A stretch of DNA of 49,142 bases, from positions 1 through 49,142 of the forward strand of contig NZ_AQXX01000096.1 of the NCBI RefSeq assembly GCF_000376785.1, read 5' to 3'. This document shows positions 1 through 8,035 of this stretch, piece by piece. Below the pieces are notes generated by a model. It was not told where the DNA came from. It saw only the letters and a program-made list of their open reading frames with translations, and did no database searches. Numbering within the stretch: the stretch's first letter is position 1; each line of letters begins with the position of its first letter. The stretch comes from Hahella ganghwensis DSM 17046 (GTDB lineage: Bacteria > Pseudomonadota > Gammaproteobacteria > Pseudomonadales > Oleiphilaceae). The translations under genes were made by a program, and so were the position numbers.

Positions 1-76
1 ACTCTGAATATTCGGCCATATATCGTCGAGAGTTTGAATTACCTCAGAACCTTGGGGTTATTCAGACTCTCCCTAG
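1..76. repeat. Left copy of a terminal inverted repeat
   Basis: Bases 1-72 are the exact reverse complement of 48877-48948, and with one mismatch the match runs to base 76. Inside the repeat, 28-43 and 56-71 form an imperfect 16-bp stem (two mismatches) around a 12-nt loop, so a single-stranded copy could fold into a hairpin. The window starts exactly at the outer end of the repeat, so it may continue to the left. It could be the end of a mobile element or a dispersed palindromic repeat; the right copy lies directly beside an IS5-type transposase end. Confidence 0.93.
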
Positions 77-282
77 AGAATTTTAAATCATTTCTGTCCT
101 CTAACGTCAACTGGGGGCTGCTCATATTTACATCTAAAGATGATTTTTCGAGGTCGCTCACTTCAATTGAAGGAAGGCGAATATTGCTAACGGGTGCAAA
201 CTTGAGTGAAGAGTCGCCATGCGCAATCCAGACCCTTCTAATGTCGTATATTAAAGAATGGCTTGCTGAGTTGCATTCCTAG
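34..282 (+). pseudogene. Truncated 3' end of an unrecognised gene
   Basis: An open frame runs out of the inverted repeat and continues to a stop at 282. The first residues come from repeat DNA. The remainder (about residues 20-82, with IFTSKDD and an acidic amphipathic C-terminus ending KEWLAELHS) looks like the tail of a real protein whose 5' part has been cut off by the repeat or lies outside the window. No family is recognised. Its last 32 bases overlap the phage lysozyme gene on the opposite strand, which suggests that a recombination junction lies near 250-290. A TTG start at 34 is formally possible but probably not meaningful. Confidence 0.45.
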
Positions 283-721
283 ATCTAGAAAACTGGTAAA
301 AATCCGACTCGGCACTGCGCCGCTTGAAGAGGCCGTTTAGCTTTCGCCCTCCCGCCCACACCCAACGCATAAGCTGCTCTGGTACCTCGCGGTGAACTTG
401 GCGGTTAACCTTTCTGCGCAAAGTCGACCTCTGCAGCGCCCCCGCCCCCAAGTTGAAGGTGAAGGACACCAGCGCATCAAACTGGCTATCGGTCAGGGGT
501 ACATCGATCAGGCGCAGGACTGCATTTTCCGCTGCATGGACATCTCGGCGCAGCAAGTCTTCGGCCTCTGCCTCGGTGATACCCTGCTCGAATCGCCCCG
601 AATCTTTCACGAGATGCCCATAGCCGATGGTTGGGTAACCTGCCGGGCAAATGTAAACAGTCGCGCTGAATCCTTCGAAACGTTTGATCAGGTCAATGCC
701 ATCTTGAGTAACGTGGCGCAT
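251..721 (-). CDS. Phage lysozyme (GH24 endolysin)
   Basis: Muramidase that would cleave peptidoglycan glycan strands for host lysis. The N-terminal half has the T4/P22-type lysozyme signature: Glu16 in RFEGF, Cys25 in the position usually filled by Asp or Cys, and Thr31 in PTIGYGH, giving the E-8-(D/C)-5-T spacing of the family. There is no signal peptide or signal-anchor segment, so it should depend on the holin encoded just upstream (start 1 base after the holin stop). The last 20 or so residues after KRRSAESDFY are not typical of the family and run through the region overlapping the opposite-strand gene fragment, so the original C-terminus may have been replaced at a junction. It is the last gene of the late operon. 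Confidence 0.93.
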   Translation of the reverse strand: MRHVTQDGIDLIKRFEGFSATVYICPAGYPTIGYGHLVKDSGRFEQGITEAEAEDLLRRDVHAAENAVLRLIDVPLTDSQFDALVSFTFNLGAGALQRSTLRRKVNRQVHREVPEQLMRWVWAGGRKLNGLFKRRSAESDFYQFSRSRNATQQAIL

Positions 722-722
722 A

Positions 723-1181
723 TTACTGGCCCCGAGCTTTTGCCAAGGCGCGCTGGCCGAACCAGAAGCTCATCACCGCTGCAAACAGTGCTTGTGTTTC
801 TGGGTCCCAGATTTGCGGCAGAGCCACAACAAACTCCATACCTTGATCAACCACCAGCACATAAAGCGCACTGACCTTCACGGTCGTAAACAGCAAAAAG
901 AAGGCGTATGTGATGACTGGCCGTACCGAAGCCCGCAGGCCATCCACCCAGGTCACGCTGGAGGGCTGGCTATCGTGTTTGAGTAATGCCAGGCTTTCGC
1001 TGATGTCGGCATTGACCGCGATTTCTTCCAGCCGTTGGTTATGCCCAAGGCGCATCTGCTCCATCTGCCGGTCGAGAATTTGCAATTCATGGGCGCGGTC
1101 TTGTTTGTCTTGCCAGATCTTCAGCAAATCCGGAAAGGCGCTGGAAATAAATCCCAGCAAGCTGCCAAGTAGAGTCAGCAT
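723..1181 (-). CDS. Holin-like phage membrane protein (3TM holin family)
   Basis: 152 residues. An N-terminal hydrophobic stretch (LLGSLLGFISSAFPDLL) is followed by a charged, Gln/Glu-rich helical segment (about 25-60), the motif WVDGLRASVRPVITYAFFL, and a second hydrophobic region before a final FGQRALAKARGQ. This arrangement matches the GTA/phage 3TM holin family. It lies directly between a DUF6127 gene and the lysozyme, the standard position for a holin, and is probably cotranscribed with both. The expected role is forming inner-membrane lesions that release the endolysin; this is inferred from family and position. Confidence 0.75.
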   Translation of the reverse strand: MLTLLGSLLGFISSAFPDLLKIWQDKQDRAHELQILDRQMEQMRLGHNQRLEEIAVNADISESLALLKHDSQPSSVTWVDGLRASVRPVITYAFFLLFTTVKVSALYVLVVDQGMEFVVALPQIWDPETQALFAAVMSFWFGQRALAKARGQ

Positions 1182-1182
1182 G

Positions 1183-1473
1183 TTATTGTCCTCCGAACAG
1201 TTTTAACTTAATGGCCGCACCCAGCAGCAAGCTGGCCAAGATGCCGGTAGTAGCGACTTTCACGATGGTTTGCCAGGCGGTGCGGCGCGCGTCACGCCAG
1301 GCTTCCAAGAGGTCACGCAATTCACGAATATCTCGCGCGGCGTGACCGTTCTCCAAACCCAGGTGTGCGAGCACTCGTTCGGCGCCGCGCTCGGCGGCGC
1401 AATTAAGCAGTCCCTCAAATTCTTCGCGCGGCATGATCACCATGCCGCTGTCTTTTTCTTTGGCTGGCGCCAT
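1183..1473 (-). CDS. DUF6127 family phage protein
   Basis: 96 residues with a cytosolic N-terminal half containing MPREEFEGLL and a segment rich in Arg/Asp, followed by one C-terminal transmembrane helix (VATTGILASLLLGAAIKLKLFGG). The pattern fits the small DUF6127 phage proteins encoded next to lysis genes in proteobacterial prophages. A strong Shine-Dalgarno (AGGAGAT) precedes the ATG. The function is unknown; as a single-span membrane protein in a lysis cassette it could act as a holin accessory or antiholin (inference). A terminator separates it from the upstream tail gene, so the lysis genes may need readthrough or their own promoter. Confidence 0.75.
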   Translation of the reverse strand: MAPAKEKDSGMVIMPREEFEGLLNCAAERGAERVLAHLGLENGHAARDIRELRDLLEAWRDARRTAWQTIVKVATTGILASLLLGAAIKLKLFGGQ

Positions 1474-1499
1474 TTCTGATCTCCTAAAACGGTCGCTCT

Positions 1500-1528
1500 A
1501 TAAAAAACAAAACCGCCTCGAGGGCGGT
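1500..1528 (-). terminator. Rho-independent terminator after the tail genes
   Basis: On the minus strand ACCGCC-ctcga-GGCGGT (1512-1528) is followed by TTTTGTTTTTT, a GC stem with a U tract. It lies between the DUF2793 gene and the lysis cassette. The plus strand also has a short T run after the stem, so it may act weakly in both directions. Confidence 0.8.
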
Positions 1529-1550
1529 CTTTTGAAACGATGTGTTGGCG

Positions 1551-1904
1551 TTAGATTGCTATGCCTGGGCTCCAGCCAATGAGCTTGTAAGCCGACAGCA
1601 CTTCTTCATCTTCGATAAAGCACAGCCAGCCAATCTTGGGTATGTGGTACTCCCAGGTGTTTGCGATACGCACTGCAATCTGGCCAGTTTTGCCGGACCA
1701 CACACCGGTAGCGCCGGCAGGGATCAAGTAACGATCGCCATTTGCGGGGCTGGCTGGTGGCGTGGTCAGGTCACGGTCGATCACCGAAAGCCCTACCACA
1801 GCGCCGAGGCGTTTCAGGTTGGTGTCCATGCCGGTGCCCCAGCCACTTTCGCCCAGTGTCCAGCCATAGTTGAGTCCAAGGTTTGGGTCGGTTGATGCAG
1901 GCAT
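1551..1904 (-). CDS. DUF2793 domain phage tail-associated protein
   Basis: 117 residues resembling the DUF2793 phage module: TTPPASPANGDRYLIPAGATGVW, then a Trp/Tyr-rich stretch describing a small beta domain, ending GWSPGIAI. Such domains occur at the ends of tail fibre or tip proteins and as separate small proteins. The start overlaps the stop of the upstream tip protein (TGATG), which points to translational coupling. It is the last gene before the terminator at 1500-1528. The role as a distal tail or fibre component is inferred. Confidence 0.75.
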   Translation of the reverse strand: MPASTDPNLGLNYGWTLGESGWGTGMDTNLKRLGAVVGLSVIDRDLTTPPASPANGDRYLIPAGATGVWSGKTGQIAVRIANTWEYHIPKIGWLCFIEDEEVLSAYKLIGWSPGIAI

Positions 1905-4090
1905 CAGATACCTCCGTAGTAGTCGTTGTAATGCAGGCCATAACCTGCACGCTCAAAAGCAATGGAATGTTTCTGCAGGCTGATCACCCCTGACCGGTTT
2001 GCTTCCAGTTCAATGCGCAAGGCTGCGTTGGGTCGGCCAAGGCCGGAGTCGGCGGTGTCGTCTGCCAAGCTGTAGGTTTGGCTGGTACCGGTCAGGCCGC
2101 TATAGGTACGGCGTAAACTACCGGTTTCGCCATAGATGCGCAGTGTGTAGGTCACCCCCGGCTCTGGGCCGATGTTGCCGTTGGTCTGCGCAATCAAACT
2201 GACGGTTTGGCTTAAGCGGTCACGGTGCGCCCAGCTGATCACCAGATCATTTTTAGCGGCCTGCGGATAACGCACATTGTTAATGCGTACATTGCCCGGC
2301 GGGTATGGCCGATCCTGCCTGCGGTTCATGGTCAGAGAATCGGTCGGCGCCGAGTTAAGCGCTAGCGTGCCCTTGCCAGTAGTCGTCAGCATCCGCACGT
2401 TAACGGTTTCACCGGAGGCGTATTCCGTAGGGTCCACACCCTGGGCGCCATCGGCAAACCAGATCTGGGCACCTGCACTGTGGGGTACCGGAACGGTATC
2501 CATCACGCCTCGCGTCAGCGTCAGGCTTTGAGTTGCAGTATTAATCGCCGTGACCAGTACCACTTCGTTGTCGATGTAGGCATAGCTGTTAACACTGACC
2601 AGATCGATGTCCAGTTCGCTGTGATAGAAGGTGGTACTGGTGACCTCTTGGATCAGGTCGGCGCCTAACACAGCCGTTGGACAGAACTCGGCTTGCGTTC
2701 GTGGCGTGTACACCGAGCTTGAGCTGGTCTTGCTGTTGAGCTCGTAATTCATGGCGCCCGGTGTCGGCCGACCTGCCAGGGTTTGCAGGTAGCAGTCGGT
2801 CGGATCCAGGTAGTCCAAATCCGCTGCACTCATCGCCAGCGCTAAATCCCAGTACGGGGTTTCAATTAATCTGCGCGGTATGGCGACGGTCGGCTCGGGC
2901 ACCGGGTCTATCCAGCCGGTGGGTTGAGCGCCTGTATAGCTGGCTGCGGGAAGGCCAAACACATCCTCTACGGCTTCGATGCTGATGCTGCCATCGGTCA
3001 GTGTGCCGCCTTCGACATTGGCGATGCGCAGCACCAATCCTTGGATGCCAAACGCGGGCCACACCAGCTTAAACACATCACCCGGATAGAGATTCCAGGC
3101 TTGGCGATTCACCTTCAGGCGAACTTTTGCTAAGGGTGTGGAGACTGCAGCCAGATCTCGCATGGCCACGCGCGATGCGAGACTGTCGGAGGTGATACCC
3201 GGGTAGCGGCGGGTTTGCGATACCACTGCTCCCTGCGCCTGGATATTGGCCAGATCCTGGACCGCGATACTGGTTTCTTTGAAGGTGTCAGGCTTGGTGT
3301 AGATCAGCACCAGTTCGTTGGTGGTTTCACCCCAAGCAGCACGCTGATAGCTTTCCAGTTCGATGACATTGTCTGGGTCCAGAACTCGCAAGCTCGCTAC
3401 ATCGTAGTCGGCGCGAATCAGCTTCAAAACAAAGCGACCGGTCGCTGGCGAGGTGGTGAGCACCCCGCCAATGTGATCCATGATCTCTTTGATAAATTGT
3501 TCAATCTTGCTCTGCTGCAGCCAGATCATGTTCAGACCAAATCCTTCACTGTGCAACGTATCGGCGGCGGCTTTGAAGGATGCATCATCCAAACTGGCAC
3601 TGGGATAGCCCATACCCCAGTCGGCATTGGTCAGGCACTCGTACACCATGTGCGCAGGATTAGCGCCACCATTGATTTCTGCCTTGGTGGCATGCCAGCT
3701 GCGAAAACAGCGTTTAACGCGTACCGCCCAGGGTTTCATGTAGGGGTTGTTGGCAGCGATATACACCTGCCGCAAGATCAGACTTAGCAGACCCCGGTAG
3801 GCAGGTTGCGGCGATCCGATTTTGGACACCAGATAATCGTTGGGTGCCTGAGTGCTTTGCCCGAAGGCCACATCCACGGCACCAGACACGCCACCCTCAC
3901 GCTTTTCCCCACCAAAGAGTTCAGGTTTATCCAGTGTGATGCAGCCACTGCCAGAAAGACTTCCACTCCAGGCCTGCCGATCGGCCACCTGAATTTCGGT
4001 CACTGCGTCCACCGGGCCGTGGCAAATCGCCAAATGCATGCCGAGGTAGTAGCGATAGCCGACCGTCTGCTTTTTACTGCTGCCGCCCAT
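1904..4090 (-). CDS. Phage tail tip/baseplate protein (lambda J-like in role)
   Basis: 728 residues from the ATG at 4090, chosen because GGAGACGAGC precedes it and the upstream 49 in-frame codons are only the antisense-like overlap with the neighbouring gene. The start region reads MGGSSKKQTVGYRYYLGMHL, typical of large tip-attachment proteins that follow DUF2163 genes. The central part is rich in beta-strand patterns (PGDVFKLVWPAFGIQGLVLRI), and the C-terminal 250 residues contain fibronectin-like stretches. It should form the tail tip that contacts the host. It overlaps the upstream 76-residue gene by 17 bases and is coupled to the DUF2793 gene. Confidence 0.82.
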   Translation of the reverse strand: MGGSSKKQTVGYRYYLGMHLAICHGPVDAVTEIQVADRQAWSGSLSGSGCITLDKPELFGGEKREGGVSGAVDVAFGQSTQAPNDYLVSKIGSPQPAYRGLLSLILRQVYIAANNPYMKPWAVRVKRCFRSWHATKAEINGGANPAHMVYECLTNADWGMGYPSASLDDASFKAAADTLHSEGFGLNMIWLQQSKIEQFIKEIMDHIGGVLTTSPATGRFVLKLIRADYDVASLRVLDPDNVIELESYQRAAWGETTNELVLIYTKPDTFKETSIAVQDLANIQAQGAVVSQTRRYPGITSDSLASRVAMRDLAAVSTPLAKVRLKVNRQAWNLYPGDVFKLVWPAFGIQGLVLRIANVEGGTLTDGSISIEAVEDVFGLPAASYTGAQPTGWIDPVPEPTVAIPRRLIETPYWDLALAMSAADLDYLDPTDCYLQTLAGRPTPGAMNYELNSKTSSSSVYTPRTQAEFCPTAVLGADLIQEVTSTTFYHSELDIDLVSVNSYAYIDNEVVLVTAINTATQSLTLTRGVMDTVPVPHSAGAQIWFADGAQGVDPTEYASGETVNVRMLTTTGKGTLALNSAPTDSLTMNRRQDRPYPPGNVRINNVRYPQAAKNDLVISWAHRDRLSQTVSLIAQTNGNIGPEPGVTYTLRIYGETGSLRRTYSGLTGTSQTYSLADDTADSGLGRPNAALRIELEANRSGVISLQKHSIAFERAGYGLHYNDYYGGI

Positions 4091-4304
4091 GCTCGTCTCC
4101 GTTGGTTGTATCGCCACGCGCACGACTTTGCGCCACCGCCACCACGGCTTCGGCCATGGCATCACCGGTGGCCAGCAGGTGTTCGGCTTCGATGCCTTGG
4201 TTAATAAAGTCAGTCCAATCCAGCTGATGTCGAGCAAACCAGGAGCGCGCTCCTCGATTGCAATATCCGAGAGCTCGCATATCGGCGTGAATCACAATGA
4301 GCAT
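4074..4304 (-). CDS. Small phage tail-module protein, 76 aa
   Basis: Starts MLIVIHADMRALGYCNRGAR and contains WFARHQLDWTDFINQGI followed by a basic tail. Short proteins with this R-x-x-G-x-C-x-x-G-A-R-x-W-F pattern sit between the J-like tip gene and the DUF2163 gene in many prophages with this tail arrangement. The ATG at 4304 overlaps the TAA of the gene upstream (TAATG), which sets the start. Function unknown; probably tip assembly. Confidence 0.7.
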   Translation of the reverse strand: MLIVIHADMRALGYCNRGARSWFARHQLDWTDFINQGIEAEHLLATGDAMAEAVVAVAQSRARGDTTNGDEHGRQQ

Positions 4305-4534
4305 TACTTCTTGCCCCCTTTTGAACGGATTGGCGTGGTGCGCAGATCGCCATACCAAACCACGTTGGCGCTGCGTACCAATACGGTGCCAAACACCACC
4401 GGCACCGGCCGCCCTTCATCGGCGGTGGGTGCGTCAAAGTCTTTGAGTTCGGCGGCTTGTGGTTGTGGCGTTTTGGGTTGCAGCGCGTACTGCACCAACA
4501 CGCTGATGACTAATACAGCGATGGCTGCCCACAT
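4304..4534 (-). CDS. Small phage tail-module protein with N-terminal membrane segment, 76 aa
   Basis: MWAAIAVLVISVLVQYALQP forms a hydrophobic N-terminal segment. A conserved part follows, containing PTADEGRPVPVVFGTV and NVVWYGDLRTTPI, a pattern seen in small phage proteins encoded beside the tip protein. It lies 22 bases after the DUF2163 gene and is translationally coupled to the next gene. The same PTAEEGRPVPVVFGT pattern also occurs at the start of some J-like proteins, so this may be a split-off N-terminal module of the tip. Function inferred only. Confidence 0.7.
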   Translation of the reverse strand: MWAAIAVLVISVLVQYALQPKTPQPQAAELKDFDAPTADEGRPVPVVFGTVLVRSANVVWYGDLRTTPIRSKGGKK

Positions 4535-4556
4535 AAGCTGGTCTCACAAACAGGTG

Positions 4557-5366
4557 TTAATAAATCGGGCTACCGCCGAAGGGATTTTTGGTCGGGATAA
4601 ACGGGAAACCGCCAAAGTTTTCGCTGTTTCCGAATTTGCTGTTGCAGGTATTCAGGGTTCGGTCGCAGCCCGGATACAACGTGATGGCATCACCCACGGC
4701 AAGACCTGGCGGCACTGCCGACAAGGTGATGGCGTCACCGTTGTGACCGGTAATCATGCGCTTTTCAGTGATACCGTTCGCGGCCCAAGTGGCATACCCA
4801 CCAGCGAAATGACCCACCGGAAAACCTGCTGCGGTTGGCACACTCAAGAGCGTTCCATTCAGCGATGCCACAGTGCCGGTAACTCGAAATACCACGGCAC
4901 TGGCACCGCAGGCAGTGCCATACAACACGTGAGGGCAATTGCGCTGATACAACCGGCGCAGGCCGATGCGTTGCAGGCTGGTGTACACCGGCTCGCAGTT
5001 CAGCTCGACTTCTGAGCCTCGCCATTCCGCATTAAGAACTCGCCCCATCCAGACCGCCACGGTTTCACCATCACCACGATGCTGGCGGTACAGGGTCAGC
5101 AAGGTGATCTCTGAGGGCGGTGTGGCGATAAAATCCTGGGCAACCTCAATGTCTCGTGCAAAGGTAATACGCAGACCGGTTTTGCCCATTTCGGTGGACT
5201 GCTCAATGCTGCTGCGTTTTACCGGCACCGCCAGGTATTCATAGCTGCCATACAAGGCATCATCAACGGCACTGGTATAACGCCAGGCATCACCGCCGCG
5301 ACGAAATTCATACAGCTCGACCGGACTGCTGTCAGCGGTCGAGACTTCTCGATTGGCATAACTCAT
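4557..5366 (-). CDS. Phage BR0599 / DUF2163 family tail protein
   Basis: 269 residues. The N-terminal half has the VELYEFRRGG...WRYTSA pattern, and the C-terminal third contains the conserved cysteines of the family (RNCPHVLYGTACG and GCDRTLNTCNSKFGN), ending with the FGGFPFIPTKNPF motif. Proteins of this family are baseplate or tail-tip components in siphoviruses and gene transfer agents. The position between a distal-tail protein and the tip protein agrees with this. Confidence 0.88.
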   Translation of the reverse strand: MSYANREVSTADSSPVELYEFRRGGDAWRYTSAVDDALYGSYEYLAVPVKRSSIEQSTEMGKTGLRITFARDIEVAQDFIATPPSEITLLTLYRQHRGDGETVAVWMGRVLNAEWRGSEVELNCEPVYTSLQRIGLRRLYQRNCPHVLYGTACGASAVVFRVTGTVASLNGTLLSVPTAAGFPVGHFAGGYATWAANGITEKRMITGHNGDAITLSAVPPGLAVGDAITLYPGCDRTLNTCNSKFGNSENFGGFPFIPTKNPFGGSPIY

Positions 5367-5411
5367 GGTGAAAACTCGTGAAGTAAATTCGGCAATCGAT
5401 CGGACGATGGA

Positions 5412-7106
5412 TCAGGTATCGTCTCTGAGGCTACGCAGTGTCAGTGACACCTCGGCCAATTGATCGGTGTGATGGGCGATTTCCACGGCGTCAGTATCGA
5501 GCCTGACCAGTTTCATAAAGGCGATGTAACGGATCTGCGTTGGCAGAATCGCCACGCCCAGGACACTGTCGATGGCCACACTTTCGGTGGTATCGGTCAG
5601 TGCTGTTACACCGGTCACGCGACGGAAATAGTTCTGCCCATTGGTGGTGGCGATCACAATGTCCTGGCGACCGATGCCTGCTCCTCCATTGGCCGCGAAG
5701 GAACGGTTATCCACAGTGATGGCCGAATCGAATGCGCCAATGGGGCTGGTGAGTTCCAGATCCGCCTGAAAACTGGGCAGCCAAAAGGGCTTCAGTTTTC
5801 CTGCCCGAGCGGCGAGCCAGGTACGAAATTCCGCGATAGCGTCCCGTCCGTTCAGCAACCAGTGATGCGTTCTTCGAACCGAACCGGTTCCCGACAGATC
5901 ATCCAGGGTGCGACGCCCAGTGAGATAATCCAGCTCCACCAGCTTGCGCGAGTGCTCGGCATCAATGTCCTCAGCCCAATTGCTCGCGGTCATCAGTACC
6001 GGGAAGCCACGGTATTGCACCGGCTCAACCATTGCCGCTGCCAGCCATTCCTCTTCTAACTGAAGGCGCGAGCGTGTCTGCACAATGGTATCGCTGAGGT
6101 ATCTCAACTTGATGTCGTTTTGCAAACGAGCAGGTTTTACCGGCAGCAACTTGCTACCCGCTGGCCAGTTTTTTTCCAATGGACTTTTCAGGCTCAGCAG
6201 ACCCGCTTGAATATCGGTGATCTCAGCAAACTCTGAGTCGGTGCCTTTGACCAATCCCACCAGTCCACCCACTTCAAAATCAAGGCTATCGGTGTTGACG
6301 AGGATTGACGCCGCGCCCGCATTAATCGCCTGACGGGTGATTTGCACTTCCTGCCACAGTGGCAAACCAAAGACCCGAGCCTGCCAGGCATGCAGCAGGT
6401 TTTCCAATCGCACACGTTCCCGGTGCGATCCGATTAGCTGAGTGTATTCCAGCGTTCGACGAGCACCAGTGCGCAAGCGCACTCGTTGTTCACGACCGGA
6501 ATGGGACTCCATCACCTGGGTGAGCCATTCCAAGCGTTCAATCACGGGCTGTGACCAGTCGGGTGAAAACACCCAGCCCACAATGCGTCGGCCTATTGCC
6601 CGTAGCGTTGCGCGACCGAAAACAAACTTAAACAGAAATAACGCATCGATTATGGGAGGACCATTCGGCCTAATGGATAGCTCATATACTCGCGCCTCCA
6701 AAGCTCCGAAGCTGGTTGGGATTGGCTCCGGACCAGTTAACGTCATTCCATCCGATTTAGTGGATTCAATAGCTTGCAACGAATTCGAACTGAACCATGC
6801 GTTCCAGACTTCGACTTCACGAGTCTGAGCCGACATAGAACTGCCAAGATCAATATGATTTGGCCGTATATGAATCCGTTCGTAGAAGTCCTCTTTGAAT
6901 GAGCGAGCCACATTTCCAACCAAGAGCCTTGATACGCATCCGACCGGAACATTACTGGTTAAAAAACCACTTTGCCCGGTTCTGATTTCGGATACTTTCC
7001 TATGCTCATACAAGCCATCCCCTAGCTGATCCAAGGCGACAACATTCAAATGGTCGCGCGTCAAAACCAAAAAAGCTGTGGGTGAAAACCCACTTAATAC
7101 AGGCAT
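5412..7106 (-). CDS. Large distal-tail protein, 564 aa, family not recognised
   Basis: No catalytic motif is visible. The central part (about 190-300) has the motifs LEWLTQVMESHSGREQRVRLR and RRTLEYTQ, typical of distal tail proteins that bind the tube end in phages with DUF2163 genes. The first 180 residues look like a separate domain, and their DNA (6600-7106) is visibly more AT-rich than the rest, so the N-terminal part may have been swapped. It starts 2 bases after the upstream stop. Probably a baseplate hub or distal-tail component. Confidence 0.68.
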   Translation of the reverse strand: MPVLSGFSPTAFLVLTRDHLNVVALDQLGDGLYEHRKVSEIRTGQSGFLTSNVPVGCVSRLLVGNVARSFKEDFYERIHIRPNHIDLGSSMSAQTREVEVWNAWFSSNSLQAIESTKSDGMTLTGPEPIPTSFGALEARVYELSIRPNGPPIIDALFLFKFVFGRATLRAIGRRIVGWVFSPDWSQPVIERLEWLTQVMESHSGREQRVRLRTGARRTLEYTQLIGSHRERVRLENLLHAWQARVFGLPLWQEVQITRQAINAGAASILVNTDSLDFEVGGLVGLVKGTDSEFAEITDIQAGLLSLKSPLEKNWPAGSKLLPVKPARLQNDIKLRYLSDTIVQTRSRLQLEEEWLAAAMVEPVQYRGFPVLMTASNWAEDIDAEHSRKLVELDYLTGRRTLDDLSGTGSVRRTHHWLLNGRDAIAEFRTWLAARAGKLKPFWLPSFQADLELTSPIGAFDSAITVDNRSFAANGGAGIGRQDIVIATTNGQNYFRRVTGVTALTDTTESVAIDSVLGVAILPTQIRYIAFMKLVRLDTDAVEIAHHTDQLAEVSLTLRSLRDDT

Positions 7107-7108
7107 CT

Positions 7109-8035
7109 TTATGGTCCATCGTAATACACGGCAACACCAAGCAAACCTGTACTGAAACTTCCGTTGCTATACGCAACTTGTTTGCCATCGGGATAATTCG
7201 GGTCTTTGATATGCCAAGGAAACAATTTCCAGCGATCAATACCCAGCTCGATGACATCACCAGGGTTGTAATTGGTTAGCTTCACGAATCTGAGGTGACC
7301 AACATGGCCAATGCTCATGTAATGACCATCCGTGTTTTGCAGGAACAACTGGAATGGCGTAAGCACTGTCTGGCCATTGAACACGTTCGGATTGTATTTG
7401 TGTATGGGCGAGAGGATGGTCGGACAGTGCACACCTATCGCTGTAGTCCCGGTTGGCGGCTCCCAAACATATCCTCGCAATTCACAGTGCAGATTACTGG
7501 CTGCGTTTTGTTGGTAACTACCATTCCAAGAGTCCCGCATGCTAGGGCTCCAGAAAAGCCCGCATTCTTTGGCGCTACTTGAGTAATAAGGCTGCTGCGA
7601 ACCATCAATAACCGAACAGACGTTGCCATCTGACGAGGCCGGTGTGTGCTGGGCATGAAACCAACCACCTCCATCCCAGCTGCCATATTTTTCAATAGTG
7701 CCAAAGCCTATGTGCTGATGCGTTGTGACATTAAAATTAATCGTGCACCAAACGGTGTCTGGATTTGCAAAGGCCACGATGTGATAGGTTGCCGTTGCAG
7801 GCCAGGATGTGTTGTATATTCGAGAGTGACGCACACTCAGGTCCGGTGACACAAAATTACCATTGCGTGCGCCTTCAATCCGGACTTCTGATGTGTTCGG
7901 CGAAGTTAACCTGATGAAAGTCTGCCCTTTGCTCAACACATCGCCATTTGCTGTCCAGCCATTGTTTTGTGCAAAGGTCGAGATAACAGCAGCCAGATCT
8001 GCGGCCGAACTGACAACACCTGTTTCGTAGGCCAT
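7109..8035 (-). CDS. Phage tail protein, 308 aa
   Basis: Starts MAYETGVVSSAADLAAVIST, an opening shared by tail proteins in many prophages and similar to the MAFEIGTATNHVDLFSKLVS start of the neighbouring 416-residue protein, so the two are probably related at their N-termini. The rest is rich in Trp, Tyr, His and Gly (for example GSWDGGGWFHAQHTPASSDG), as expected for a beta-rich receptor or fibre domain. The ATG overlaps the upstream stop (TGATG). AT content is higher than in the neighbouring structural genes. Function as a tail-side adhesin is inferred. Confidence 0.62.
   Translation of the reverse strand: MAYETGVVSSAADLAAVISTFAQNNGWTANGDVLSKGQTFIRLTSPNTSEVRIEGARNGNFVSPDLSVRHSRIYNTSWPATATYHIVAFANPDTVWCTINFNVTTHQHIGFGTIEKYGSWDGGGWFHAQHTPASSDGNVCSVIDGSQQPYYSSSAKECGLFWSPSMRDSWNGSYQQNAASNLHCELRGYVWEPPTGTTAIGVHCPTILSPIHKYNPNVFNGQTVLTPFQLFLQNTDGHYMSIGHVGHLRFVKLTNYNPGDVIELGIDRWKLFPWHIKDPNYPDGKQVAYSNGSFSTGLLGVAVYYDGP

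Noticed and set aside
1-76. Integron attC site
   Set aside because: The repeat has a hairpin, but the conserved core sites of attC (RYYYAAC/GTTRRRY) are not visible and nearby genes are in operons, not single cassettes.
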